Shown here: in pieces, positions 24,033 to 32,934 of the stretch
How positions within the stretch are numbered: position 1 is the first letter of the stretch
Layout: each line of letters begins with the position of its first letter
Source of the DNA: Sedimentisphaerales bacterium
Lineage (GTDB): Bacteria; Planctomycetota; Phycisphaerae; Sedimentisphaerales; Anaerobacaceae
Reading direction: 5' to 3'
Assembly (NCBI GenBank): GCA_030603595.1
Contig: JAUVXL010000007.1
Location: 1 to 41,672, forward strand
DNA length: 41,672 nucleotides
Made by a program: the position numbers and the translations under genes
Notes under the pieces: model-generated
What the model was told of the DNA's origin: nothing
The model's input: the letters and a program-made list of their open reading frames with translations, nothing else
Databases searched by the model: none

Positions 24033-26003
24033 TTACTTCTGTAATTCATTCAAACAGCGGGTTATCATAGACTTGGCGTGCCATATGTATCGGTAATCCG
24101 GCCAGTTGTCAACTATTTTGCTACAGTACTCGATGGGCTTTTCATATTTGCCCAAATGACGATAGCAAACGGCTGAAAAATAGTAAGCGTGCGCGCTAAC
24201 AGTGGGTTCGGATTCAGGTAATTCTGTTATGATTCTTTCCCATATAGTTAGAGCTTTTGTGAAGTTCTCTCTGGCTTCGGGATCAAGGTCTTCACTTTTC
24301 TTGCAAAAAGAATCACTGTAATATACTTTGTAATAATATTGTTCGCCAACTACAAATACCGCTTCGGGCAAATCCGGATGGTCGTTGAAATCGGCAATTA
24401 GGCTATCAATTGCCGATTCAACAACGGCGTCATTCTCGAGGAGGATATTTGTCTTTATCATATCCATCTTCGCCCACATGGCCTGCTCATGCCAAGGCCA
24501 GTTGTCTATAACGAATTGGTCCAGTTGGTCGGCCCGGTCGTATTTTTCGAGCTTGCGGTGCTCGTATGCCGTATCGTGAATGGCCCTGGATATGAGCGGA
24601 TTATTGGAAAAGTCGGCAACCAGTTTCTCAATAGCAGCTTCAGCGTTGGGATCGTCTTTAAGGGCAAGATATGATTTTATCAAGTCCGCCTTCGCCCACA
24701 AGGCGCTTTCGGAATCACGGCAATTTGCGACCACATGTTTATACAGCCGGTTGGCCTGTGCGTATTTCTTCAACTCGCGACAATGCTGCCCGATCTCCCA
24801 GACGGCCCTTGCTGCAAGCGGATTGTCGGAGAAATTGCCAAGCAATCCTCCAATAGCAGTTTCAACGTTGGCTTCGTCTTCAAGGGCAAGATACGACTTC
24901 ACCAAATCCATCTGCGCCTTCAACGCATGTTCGGAATCGGGGTAGTTGGTCACTATGTGTCTATATAGCCGGGCGGCCTGTGCGTACTTCTTCAACTCGC
25001 GATAATGCTGTCCCGTATCCCAGACAGCCCTTGCGATAAGCGGATTGTCGGAAAAATTGCCAAGCAATCCTTCAACGGCAGTTTCAGCGTTGGCGTCGTC
25101 TCCGAGGGCAAGATATGACTTTATCAGGTCCGCCTGCGACCACAACGCGTGTTCGGTACCGGGGCAATTGGCTACTACATGTTTATATAGCCGGTTGGCC
25201 TGTGCGTATTTCTTCAACTCGCGATAATGCTGCCCCGTATCGTGAACAGCCCTTGCGATAAGCGGATTGTCTGAAAAATCGCTAAGCAATCCTTCAACGG
25301 CGGCTTCAGCGTTGGGGTCGTCCTCAAGGGCAAGATATGACTTTATCAAGTCCGCCTGCGACCACAACGCGTGTTCGGTGCCGGGGCAATTGACTACAAC
25401 ATGTTGATATAGCTGATTAGCCTCTTCATATTTGCCGGCGGAGCGATAATGCTGGCCTATATCGTGAACGGCCCTTGCTATGAGCGGACTGCCGGATAAG
25501 TCGCTAAGCAGTTCATCAATTGCAGGTTGAGCTTTCGCCTCGTTGCCCTGATCGACATAATACTTTGCTATGTCCATTTGCCCCAGCACCGCGCAATCGC
25601 TTTGGGGCCAATCGCGTATCACAGATTGGTCGATTTCGTTGGCCTTTTCATGTCTATTTATGTTTCTGTACTGATATGCTATATCGTGGACCGCCTGTGC
25701 TACATCCTTGTGGCCGGAAAAGGCGGCGGTCAATTCTGCGAGAGCGCTGTCCGCTTCGGCCAGCCTGTTTGTGGTAACGTAGAGGCAGGTAAGCTGCTTC
25801 TGCGCCTCCAGGGCGTCGTTACTATCCGGAAACTGCTCCACAATTTGCCGGTAAATCTGCTCGGCCTGGTCGTAATTGCCGCTTTTGACGAATTGCTCGG
25901 CCTCTGCGAGTTGGTCCGGCACATCGCCAACGGCTTTGCCCTCCAGGCCAATAGCCAAAATCAGCGCAAACACGGTAACTGCGAATTCAATTCTCCTGCG
26001 CAT
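24033..26003 (-). CDS. Exported TPR-like repeat protein with 74-residue internal repeats
   Basis: After a signal peptide (MRRRIEFAVTVFALILAIGL) the 656-residue protein consists of tetratricopeptide-like helical pairs, with an opening YDQAEQIYRQIVEQFPDS motif of the YbgF/BamD kind. The centre holds about five almost identical 74-residue units (LIKSYLALEDD, IARAVHDTGQHYRELKKYAQ, NCPGTEHALW), visible in the DNA as 222-base repeats. This length homogeneity suggests recent expansion. GGAGG stands eight bases before the ATG. It heads a set of three exported proteins; a surface scaffold or binding role is inference. Confidence 0.85.
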   Translation of the reverse strand: MRRRIEFAVTVFALILAIGLEGKAVGDVPDQLAEAEQFVKSGNYDQAEQIYRQIVEQFPDSNDALEAQKQLTCLYVTTNRLAEADSALAELTAAFSGHKDVAQAVHDIAYQYRNINRHEKANEIDQSVIRDWPQSDCAVLGQMDIAKYYVDQGNEAKAQPAIDELLSDLSGSPLIARAVHDIGQHYRSAGKYEEANQLYQHVVVNCPGTEHALWSQADLIKSYLALEDDPNAEAAVEGLLSDFSDNPLIARAVHDTGQHYRELKKYAQANRLYKHVVANCPGTEHALWSQADLIKSYLALGDDANAETAVEGLLGNFSDNPLIARAVWDTGQHYRELKKYAQAARLYRHIVTNYPDSEHALKAQMDLVKSYLALEDEANVETAIGGLLGNFSDNPLAARAVWEIGQHCRELKKYAQANRLYKHVVANCRDSESALWAKADLIKSYLALKDDPNAEAAIEKLVADFSNNPLISRAIHDTAYEHRKLEKYDRADQLDQFVIDNWPWHEQAMWAKMDMIKTNILLENDAVVESAIDSLIADFNDHPDLPEAVFVVGEQYYYKVYYSDSFCKKSEDLDPEARENFTKALTIWERIITELPESEPTVSAHAYYFSAVCYRHLGKYEKPIEYCSKIVDNWPDYRYIWHAKSMITRCLNELQK

Positions 26004-26285
26004 TGCTCATACCTCCAAAATCAATGGCTTCTCGCCTTACTCAACTGGAAACGACCTATCCGTCCACAAAACACACCCGGCGAATCTTCACCGGCTGCCT
26101 TCGCAGACACGCCGCCGTAAAAAAGACCGGCCCGGCCGAACACTACGTCAATAAACGTCTCACATTATTGAAGAATCCAAGTTGCAATTATCAAATTACC
26201 CCCCTCCCCCCAGGATATGTCAACAAAAAAATAAAAAAAAGTAATGGGGCCGGTGGCTGGCAGGACGTGCACCGCACGCGGTTTT
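26004..26285. other. Gene-free stretch upstream of the exported-protein set
   Basis: The interval holds an A-rich tract (about 26224-26241) and no convincing gene. A strong promoter for the minus-strand genes is not obvious. The 26286-26384 part is described separately as a remnant, and 26385-26480 contains nothing I can name. Confidence 0.45.
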
Positions 26286-26384
26286 CTAAGGACTTATGTC
26301 TATCAGCCAGTAATGTGCGAGTTCGGCCCAGTCGTGGTAGTCCAGCGCGCCGCTCATATTGAGGTCTGTGGCGATTCTATGATG
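26286..26384 (-). pseudogene. Remnant of a dockerin-like C-terminal domain
   Basis: The minus-strand frame of 32 codons between two stops reads RIATDLNMSGALDYHDW, then AELAHYWLIDIS and a stop. It matches the end of planctomycete exported proteins, where a D-L-N-x-D/S-G-x-L/V-D-x-x-D calcium loop is followed by LAxxWL (dockerin type I-like repeat). The rest of that protein is not present, and a stop precedes the fragment. I take it as the last piece of a deleted gene. It cannot be expressed on its own from any visible start. Confidence 0.55.
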
Positions 26385-26480
26385 TCAGTGCACCAAATTA
26401 TGACACCTGAATCAAGGTCGAAACGCTCGGGGATCGACTTGGGTAAGAAGCGATTTTTGGGGATCTTCTCTGAATTGGGG

Positions 26481-27419
26481 TCAGGCGAGGATGCCGGAGA
26501 TTATGAAGCCTGCGGCGAGGGTCAGGGAGCCGATTGTGTGGATTAGGATTGTGATTTGACTGGCCTTATATTGGCCGGGTCTGGCGAGGTCCTCTTTGTT
26601 GACGGCTTTTAGGACGGCGATAGCGGGCAGGAGGGTAAGCAGATAGAGCAGGCCGGCGTAGAACATCGGGCGATAGAGCACCGCGGCGGCGATTGCTATT
26701 ACGAAGGTCGCTATCAGTGCAACTCGATAAATCCAGGCCGAGGCGGCCACTCCAAAGACGACGATAAGCGTCCTCTTGTTGACGGCGGCATCGGCGGCGA
26801 CATCAGGAAATTCGTTTACCAGAATCACAAGGAAAATCAGTATGCCTACCAGGATACCGGGCACGAGGGCGACGACGTCAATTATCCCTGTCTGGAGGTA
26901 ATACGCGCCATATACAGGCAGCAGGCCGAAGAGCAGGAAGATGACGAACTCGCCGACCGTTCGATAGCCTAATTGGATTGGCTTGGCGGTATAGAAATAT
27001 CCTCCCAGCAAGCCGAGCAGGCCGAGGACGAGAATAAACAGGCTCTGCGTCAATATAAAAATCACAACTCCAAGCGCAGAGCCGAACGCAAGCACCGCCA
27101 AGGCGGCGAGGAGCATTGCTTTGGGCGAAAGAAGGCCTTCCTGGATGAATCGGCTTCCCCCGGAAAACGGCGTAGGGTTCTTATTGGCCCAGTCATTTCC
27201 GGAGACGTGGTCGAAGTAATCGTTGGCCATATTGGCCCCGGCCTGCAGGAGCATTATCGCCGGCAGCGCCAGGGCGAACAGCAGCACATTGAAAGAGCCG
27301 ACCGTCGCGTAACCGAGGCACGAGCCGACAATAACAGGCGCAGCGCCGGCAACCAGGTGGTTGGGGCGAGTAGCCAGAAACAGGGTCATCAGTTTTGATC
27401 GTTTTGCGCCGGGCTTCAT
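26481..27419 (-). CDS. menA: UbiA-family prenyltransferase, MenA-like
   Basis: The 312-residue membrane protein has eight or nine helices and both Asp-rich motifs of UbiA enzymes: ANMANDYFDHVSGND near residue 65 and NEFPDVAADAAVNKRTL near 205. These bind Mg-diphosphate of the prenyl donor. The form NDYFDH...D with GG...FIQEGL after it is that of 1,4-dihydroxy-2-naphthoate prenyltransferase (menaquinone synthesis), which I prefer over ubiquinone-type members. No other men genes are nearby, so the symbol is tentative. The start has only a weak GAGCT. A sigma-70-like promoter lies 264 bases upstream (27683-27710). Confidence 0.82.
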   Translation of the reverse strand: MKPGAKRSKLMTLFLATRPNHLVAGAAPVIVGSCLGYATVGSFNVLLFALALPAIMLLQAGANMANDYFDHVSGNDWANKNPTPFSGGSRFIQEGLLSPKAMLLAALAVLAFGSALGVVIFILTQSLFILVLGLLGLLGGYFYTAKPIQLGYRTVGEFVIFLLFGLLPVYGAYYLQTGIIDVVALVPGILVGILIFLVILVNEFPDVAADAAVNKRTLIVVFGVAASAWIYRVALIATFVIAIAAAVLYRPMFYAGLLYLLTLLPAIAVLKAVNKEDLARPGQYKASQITILIHTIGSLTLAAGFIISGILA

Positions 27420-28064
27420 AAGTAGCTCAAACTGGCCGATTTTGTTTTGTTGACACGGATTTACTTGGCGCGGGCTGTAGCCGCAGCCAAATCCGAAGCA
27501 CTAAATCCGAAATCCTAAACAAATCCGAATCACCGAAACTCAAAATTCAAAACAAACCATCCATAACGTCTTATTCCGGCGGTGGTTATGGCAGCCGGAT
27601 TCCAATATCAAGCACAAAAAACAAGAAGTTGACGGGTTGTAGTACAGATTAACGCTGTTCTTTATATATTCCAGCATAAGCAATTATAGTCGCGGCGGCT
27701 GGAAAGTCAATTCCGGGGCGAAAGAGTAATTTGAGGGGGGGGCAGATTTTCTGGCAACCCAGTTTTATCGCGCCATGCTGAGTGACAACGAAGTCCCGGC
27801 GTGTCGAGAGTTGAGAAGCGAGCAGGCCAATAGACTATTAGGCATTCTCCCGTTCTACAACGCAGATCCCTCGCTTCGCTCGGGAGACACGGGGGGGGGC
27901 GGGAATGACAAGTTGTGCAGAGTTCAAGTTTGTTGGTGTGGTTGGTCGATGATGATGTTGAGCGAGCGGTGTTGGGAATTCCACAAGCTGCGCGCACAGC
28001 CTGGTAGGCTTGATTTATTCGGGTTTATCAGGCTGTTCTTTTTGTCGACATTGGATGGTTGGTT
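27420..28064. other. Gene-free stretch with dispersed repeats
   Basis: The interval contains a run of AAATCCGAA-type words (about 27488-27560), a promoter for the prenyltransferase (27683-27710), and a segment of the hairpin-repeat kind (about 27866-27911) with CTCGCTTCGCTCGG, a run of G and GGGAATGACAAG. A 105-codon plus-strand frame over it shows repeat-derived words and no ribosome site, so I do not call it a gene. Confidence 0.6.
27683..27710 (-). promoter_or_regulatory. Sigma-70-like promoter, minus strand
   Basis: On the minus strand TTGACT (27710-27705) and TATAAT (27688-27683) are 16 bases apart. Transcription would begin near 27676 and reach the prenyltransferase gene after about 257 bases of leader. 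Confidence 0.6.
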
Positions 28065-29009
28065 CTATTTGTCTTTGGTTAGGGGGTGGTAGAATTCGTC
28101 TGGTTTTGGGCCGAGGGTGTTTGTCAGGGCGCCGAGGTTCTGGATTGTTGCGTCGATTCGGTCGCCGGCTTCGAGATAATCTCCCGTCGCCATGCCGACG
28201 CCGGAGGGCGTGCCGGTGGCGATGACGTCGCCCGGTTCGAGTGTCATCAGGTGGCTGAGGAATGATACGATCTCAGCGACGGGGTGGATCATTTGGGATG
28301 TGTTTGAGTTTTGTCGCTCCTTGCCGTTGACGGTTAATCTAAGATTGAGGTTCTGGACGTCTGCAATTTCGTCGGCGGTGAGCAGATATGGGCCCATTGG
28401 GCAGAAACCGTCGGCCCATTTGCCGTTTAGCCAGTCGTAGAATTCGTCCCAGGGCCGCTCGGCACGGTCCTTTTTGAAGGTGACGGTGCGTGCGGAGACG
28501 TCGTTGGCGATTGTGTAGCCTGCGATAACGCGGGGCGCGTCGGCTGCGCTGATACGCCTGGCGTCTTGGCCGATTACTACGGCCAGTTCGATCTCGTAGT
28601 CTATTGTCTCACTGTACGCCGGCCAGGGAATCTCGTCGCCGGGGCCGATGATGACGGTAGGGGGCATCAGGAAGGGGCGGGGGACGGTTGTCATTCTCGG
28701 CGAATCGGAGAGTCCGAGCTTGAGGCCCGCCTCTATGATATGCTTTGCGTAGTTGCCCGCCAGCGCCAGTATCTTGCCGGGCCGCCGGACCGGAGCGAGC
28801 AGCTTGACCGAGCTTAGCGGTATCGAGGCCTCGGCCGAGGCTGCAAGGTCGGCGAGCCTGGCCAAGCAGGATGGGCCTCGCTCGAGGATCTCTTTTACGC
28901 TGCGGGGCGGATTGGGTTCGGTCCAAGCGGCTGGGATATCGATTATGGCGTCTTCGATTAGGATGCCGGGGCGGATGGAATCATCTTGCGAGAATGTTAT
29001 CAGCTTCAT
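28065..29009 (-). CDS. Fumarylacetoacetate hydrolase-family protein
   Basis: The 314-residue protein has the FAH fold: a short N-terminal domain (MKLITFSQDD) and the catalytic domain from about residue 95, with SETIDYEIELAVVIG (metal-binding Glu pair), GYTIANDVSART and TGTPSGVGMATGDYLEAGD. Members hydrolyse or decarboxylate C-C bonds of beta-diketo or keto acids (2-oxohept-3-enedioate, ureidoglycolate, acylpyruvate). The exact substrate cannot be told. AAGGAAAAG before the ATG at 29009 supports that start; a frame from 29030 would add seven residues. It stands alone, facing away from lepA. Confidence 0.9.
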   Translation of the reverse strand: MKLITFSQDDSIRPGILIEDAIIDIPAAWTEPNPPRSVKEILERGPSCLARLADLAASAEASIPLSSVKLLAPVRRPGKILALAGNYAKHIIEAGLKLGLSDSPRMTTVPRPFLMPPTVIIGPGDEIPWPAYSETIDYEIELAVVIGQDARRISAADAPRVIAGYTIANDVSARTVTFKKDRAERPWDEFYDWLNGKWADGFCPMGPYLLTADEIADVQNLNLRLTVNGKERQNSNTSQMIHPVAEIVSFLSHLMTLEPGDVIATGTPSGVGMATGDYLEAGDRIDATIQNLGALTNTLGPKPDEFYHPLTKDK

Positions 29010-29236
29010 TTCTTTTCCTTTTCCGGGCAACGGGAGTTCTTGGTTCGGAATGGTATTTTACGGTGTTTCGCGAAGGATGCAAGCTGGGAATGTTTTGAGG
29101 GCGAGATGACTTGGGCAGGCTCTACTACTCGCATCCTGCAAGCCAATGAACAATGTTGATCCCGTAACTTGAAAAGAGGGGCCCAAGGAGTTCGTATTCA
29201 GCCCTGCCATCGCAGCAGTTGGGGTTGATCTGAGAG

Positions 29237-29265
29237 TTGTTTTTCTCGGCCCTTTCTGCTAAGAT
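29237..29265 (+). promoter_or_regulatory. Possible promoter of lepA
   Basis: TTGTTT at 29237-29242 and TAAGAT at 29260-29265 are 17 bases apart, 30 bases before the lepA ATG. Both boxes are imperfect. Confidence 0.4.
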
Positions 29266-29294
29266 AACGCGTTTTACACCGGAAACAAGAATAG

Positions 29295-31088
29295 ATGAAT
29301 ACGCAGCACATACGAAATTTCTCGATCATAGCGCATATCGACCACGGCAAGAGCACGTTAGCCGACCGTATGCTTGAGTTGACCGGCACCATTTCGCAGC
29401 GTCATAAGGTCGATCAGCTCCTCGACAATATGGACCTCGAGCGCGAGCGCGGGATAACCATCAAGGCCTCCGCCGTGACGATGGACTACGAACACGATGG
29501 CCAGACCTACATGCTCAACCTGATCGACACGCCCGGCCACGTCGATTTTCATTACGAGGTCTCACGCGCATTGGCCGCGTGCGAGGGCGCGCTGCTCGTC
29601 GTCGATGCCAGCCAGGGCGTCGAGGCACAGACCGTCGCCAACGCATATCTGGCAGTCGGCAGCGGCGTCGAACTCCTCAGCGTGATAAACAAGATCGATT
29701 TGCCCGCAGCCGAGCCCGACCGCGTCGCAGAAGAAGTCGAACACATTATCGGCATCGGCGCCAACGAGTGCTACAAGATAAGCGCAAAGAGCGGACTCGG
29801 AGTCGAAGAACTCCTCGAAGCCGTCGTAATGTTCCTCCCCGCCCCCGAAGATAATAGCCAAGAACCGACCGCCGCCCTGATCTTCGACAGCCACGCCGAC
29901 CAATACAAAGGCGTAATCTGTTACGTCAGGGTCTTCGCAGGCGAATTGCGCATCAAACAGAAAGTCCGCTTCATGCGCAGCGACAGAACCTACATAATAA
30001 CGGAACTGGGAAAATTCAAACCCGAGATGGTCTCGATCGAAAAACTCGGCACCGGAGAGGTCGGCTACGTCATCGCCAATATCCGCGAACTCGCCGACGT
30101 CACAATAGGCGACACAATCACAGACGAAGCCGAACCCGCACCCGAAGCCCTCCCCGGCTACAAGGCCCCGATGCAAATGGTCTTCTCGGATTTCTATCCA
30201 GGCGCCAATACCGACTACTCAAAACTCCGAACCGCCTTCGACAAACTCGCTCTTAACGACGCCAGCTTTTCATTCAACCCCCAAAATTCACCCGCACTCG
30301 GTTTCGGATTCCGCTGCGGCTTCCTCGGCCTGCTCCACATGGAGATAATCCAGGAACGCCTCGAACGCGAGAACAATATCGAAGTCGTCCAGACCGCGCC
30401 GACCGTCAGCTACGAGGTCGTGACAAAAAAAGGCGAGACAAAAAGGATCGAGTCGCCCGGCGAACTGCCCGACCCCAGCCACATCGAAGAGCTTCGCGAG
30501 CCCTTCGTCCGCCTCGAAGTTATAACAGGCACCGACACTATCGGCGGCATAATGAAACTGGCAGAATCCAGACGCTGCAAACTCCTAAAGACCGATTATC
30601 TCAGCACGACCAGGGTAATGCTCGAATTCAAGGCCCCGCTGGCCGAGATCGTATATGACTTCTACGATGCTTTGAAGGGCATCAGTCGCGGTTACGCAAC
30701 GATGGATTATGAGTTTACCGGCTTCGAGGCAAGCGATCTGGTCAAGATCAATTTCCTCATAAACTCCGTCGCCGTCGATGCCTTGAGCCTGATAGTCCAC
30801 CGCAGCAACGCCGAGGCCCGCGGACGAAGGCTCCTCATCAAGCTGAGAAGGGCTATCCCGCGCCACCAATTCGAAATCCCGCTCCAGGTCGCCATAGGCG
30901 GCAAGATCATCGCACGAGAGACCATAAAAGGCTACCGCAAAGACGTAACCCAAAAACTCTACGGCGGAGACGTGACCCGAAAAATGAAACTCCTCAAAAA
31001 GCAAAAAGAAGGCAAAAGGCGAATGAAAAGCGTAGGCAACGTCCAAATCCCCCAAGAAGCATTCATGACAATACTCGAAAACGAATAG
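29295..31088 (+). CDS. lepA: Elongation factor 4 (LepA), GTPase
   Basis: LepA is a ribosome-associated GTPase that back-translocates or remodels ribosomes and helps initiation and assembly. All parts are present in the 597 residues: the P-loop AHIDHGKST, switch words RERGITIKAS and DTPGHVDF, NKIDLP, then the EF-G-like domains and the LepA-specific end (MDYEFTGFEASDLVKI, IPRQFEIPLQVAIG-type region, KRRMKSVGNVQIPQEAF). The length is normal. No clear ribosome site is seen; GGAAAC lies about ten bases upstream. The agarase-like gene follows after 12 bases, an odd operon partner. Confidence 0.98.
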   Translation: MNTQHIRNFSIIAHIDHGKSTLADRMLELTGTISQRHKVDQLLDNMDLERERGITIKASAVTMDYEHDGQTYMLNLIDTPGHVDFHYEVSRALAACEGALLVVDASQGVEAQTVANAYLAVGSGVELLSVINKIDLPAAEPDRVAEEVEHIIGIGANECYKISAKSGLGVEELLEAVVMFLPAPEDNSQEPTAALIFDSHADQYKGVICYVRVFAGELRIKQKVRFMRSDRTYIITELGKFKPEMVSIEKLGTGEVGYVIANIRELADVTIGDTITDEAEPAPEALPGYKAPMQMVFSDFYPGANTDYSKLRTAFDKLALNDASFSFNPQNSPALGFGFRCGFLGLLHMEIIQERLERENNIEVVQTAPTVSYEVVTKKGETKRIESPGELPDPSHIEELREPFVRLEVITGTDTIGGIMKLAESRRCKLLKTDYLSTTRVMLEFKAPLAEIVYDFYDALKGISRGYATMDYEFTGFEASDLVKINFLINSVAVDALSLIVHRSNAEARGRRLLIKLRRAIPRHQFEIPLQVAIGGKIIARETIKGYRKDVTQKLYGGDVTRKMKLLKKQKEGKRRMKSVGNVQIPQEAFMTILENE

Positions 31089-31100
31089 GAGCCCCGCCCA

Positions 31101-32420
31101 ATGACAACGCGAACCGTCGCATCGCTGATCCTCGCCCTCTCCTTATCTGCAACCCTCAGCGCCAAAACCGCCTACATCCTCGGCAAAAACGCGAACTGGG
31201 ACAGAATCGAAGCCCGAACGGTCGATGAACTAAAGGACTTCGCGCCTGGAGGAGAAGTCAAGCTAAGCCGCTTCGGCGGCTGGGCCGAAAAGAAAATCAA
31301 CGCCACGGGATTCTTCTATGCAAAAAAAATCGAAAACCGATGGTGGCTCGTGGACCCCGATGGCTGCCTATTCATCAGCGTAGGACTATGCTCGATAAAT
31401 CACGGTGCCGTCGATAGCTCCAAAATGCCCGCCAAATTCGGCAGCGCAGAGAACTGGGCCGTCCGCACAGCAGAAATGCTAAAACAATACGGCTTCAACA
31501 CGCTCGGCTGCTGGTCAGACTGGCGAACATTCCGCCCCACGCCGCAGCGAATGCCCTACACCCCGCGATGGAACTTCATGGCCTCCTACAAAAACAGACG
31601 CGATACAAAAAACGGCCAAAGAGGATTCCCAAACCTTTGCATGCCCGTCTTCGACCCTGAATTTGAAGACTTCTGCGACTCCCACGCCCGCCAATTAGCC
31701 CCAACAAAAGACGACCCCTGGCTCCTGGGCCACTTCTCCGACAACGAACTGCCCTTCCGCCCCGACGCCCTGACGAACTACCTCGCCCTAAATGAATCGG
31801 ATACAGGCCGCAAGGCCGCAGAGAAATGGTGGCAAGCCCGTTCCCAGCGACTCGGCAAAACCAAAATCGGCGCCGAAGACCAGGCCGCCTTTATGGAATT
31901 CCTCGCCCGCAAATACTATTCCATCGTCAGCAAAGCGATAAAGAAGTACGACCCCAACCATCTATATCTCGGCAGCCGAATTCACGGCCGAACAATAAAG
32001 CCCCCCGTCTTCAAAGGCGCCAAAGGATTTGTCGATGTAATGACCGTAAACTACTACCACCGCTTCTCCGCCGAGCAGGACCGCTTGGCAAACTGGGTTG
32101 CCTGCAGCGACGTACCATTCATAGTCTCCGAGTGGTACGCCCAGAGCCTCGAAAGCCCCAACGCCCAAGCCTCCGGCGCAGGCTTCCGAGTAAAAACAGA
32201 TACCGACAGAGGCCTATACTACCAAAACCTAACCCTCGGCCTACTCGAAAACGGAGGCTGCGTAGGATGGCACTGGTTCAAATACGGAGGCGACGGCCAA
32301 CAATTCCACAAAGGAATAGTATCCAGAGATTACACCCCTCACACAGAAATCCTAAAACAAATGGCCCAGGTAAACAAGAATGTCTATCAACTAAGCACAT
32401 ACTTCAAAACAACCCCCTGA
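31101..32420 (+). CDS. Exported glycoside hydrolase, agarase-like (GH-A clan)
   Basis: A signal peptide (MTTRTVASLILALSLSATLSA) precedes a TIM-barrel enzyme. The probable acid/base is Glu216 in HFSDNELPF and the probable nucleophile is Glu344 in FIVSEWYAQ; the last strand carries VGWHWFKYGGDG. This combination and the FFYAKKIENRWWLVDPDG entry are typical of GH50/GH86 beta-agarase-like proteins, many of which act on galactans of red algae. I cannot separate GH50 from GH86 by eye. AGGAG before the ATG, 12 bases after lepA, indicates cotranscription. Together with the lyase at 13227 and the esterase at 40300 it suggests growth on algal or host glycans. Confidence 0.8.
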   Translation: MTTRTVASLILALSLSATLSAKTAYILGKNANWDRIEARTVDELKDFAPGGEVKLSRFGGWAEKKINATGFFYAKKIENRWWLVDPDGCLFISVGLCSINHGAVDSSKMPAKFGSAENWAVRTAEMLKQYGFNTLGCWSDWRTFRPTPQRMPYTPRWNFMASYKNRRDTKNGQRGFPNLCMPVFDPEFEDFCDSHARQLAPTKDDPWLLGHFSDNELPFRPDALTNYLALNESDTGRKAAEKWWQARSQRLGKTKIGAEDQAAFMEFLARKYYSIVSKAIKKYDPNHLYLGSRIHGRTIKPPVFKGAKGFVDVMTVNYYHRFSAEQDRLANWVACSDVPFIVSEWYAQSLESPNAQASGAGFRVKTDTDRGLYYQNLTLGLLENGGCVGWHWFKYGGDGQQFHKGIVSRDYTPHTEILKQMAQVNKNVYQLSTYFKTTP

Positions 32421-32445
32421 GCAATGAGCGAGCCTGTCCCACGTC

Positions 32446-32490
32446 CGTCATTGCGAGGAGCAAAGCGACGTGGCAATCTCCTACCCCAAG
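32446..32490. repeat. Single GTCATTGCGAG repeat
   Basis: The stretch reads CCGTCATTGCGAGGAGC, AAAGCGACGTGGCAATCTC and CTACCCC, a single unit of the family seen at 9572-9860 and 16832-17035. It lies between the glycosidase and the Dabb gene. Confidence 0.8.
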
Positions 32491-32576
32491 CACGAAAGCA
32501 ACCCCGGAAATCCAAAACGATGAATCTGAAATTTGCAATCTAAAATCCCCTCTCTAATCATAAAGGACTAAACAAA

Positions 32577-32885
32577 ATGACCGACCAAATAACACACTCA
32601 GTATTCTTCAAACTCCACCACGCAGAAAACTCACCCGAAGAAGCCGCTTTCCTCGAAGACAGCTTCCAAATCCTATCAACAATCCCAGGCGTAGAGCAAT
32701 TCGAAGTCCTAAAAGAAACAAGCCCCAAAAACCCCTACCGCTTCGGCTTCGCAATGAAATTCAAAGACCAACAAACCTATCACGCCTATTCAGCCTATCC
32801 CAACCACACAACCTACGTAGAAAACCGATGGCTAAAAGAAGTAGAAAACTTCCAAGAAATAGACCACAAAACAATCCGCAAATAA
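32577..32885 (+). CDS. Dabb (stress-responsive A/B barrel) domain protein
   Basis: The 102-residue product is a complete ferredoxin-like A/B barrel domain: HSVFFKLHH at the start, IPGVEQFEVLKETSPKN, YRFGFAMKF and YSAYPNHTTYVENRW. Such small proteins dimerise; known members are plant stress proteins, polyketide cyclases and uncharacterised bacterial forms. No catalytic residues can be assigned. AAGGA lies before the ATG. A short hairpin (32918-32934) follows its stop. Confidence 0.85.
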   Translation: MTDQITHSVFFKLHHAENSPEEAAFLEDSFQILSTIPGVEQFEVLKETSPKNPYRFGFAMKFKDQQTYHAYSAYPNHTTYVENRWLKEVENFQEIDHKTIRK

Positions 32886-32917
32886 CCACCCAGTTTCGCC
32901 CCTGTCAACCAGGTAGG

Positions 32918-32934
32918 ATGGGCTTTTAGCCCAT
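32918..32934. terminator. Hairpin ATGGGCT-TTT-AGCCCAT between convergent genes
   Basis: A perfect 7-base stem with a 3-base loop lies 33 bases after the Dabb stop and overlaps the last codons of the minus-strand gene. There is only a short T tract after it. It may work as a bidirectional terminator, or it is a dispersed repeat that supplies the end of that gene. Confidence 0.45.

Noticed and set aside
24500-25500. The 222-base repeats considered as a non-coding satellite
   Set aside because: They stay in frame in a signal-peptide-bearing gene with normal codon pattern and TPR-like helices.
27775-28092. A 105-codon plus-strand frame
   Set aside because: It covers a dispersed hairpin repeat and a G run and overlaps the end of the FAH gene; no start signal is present.
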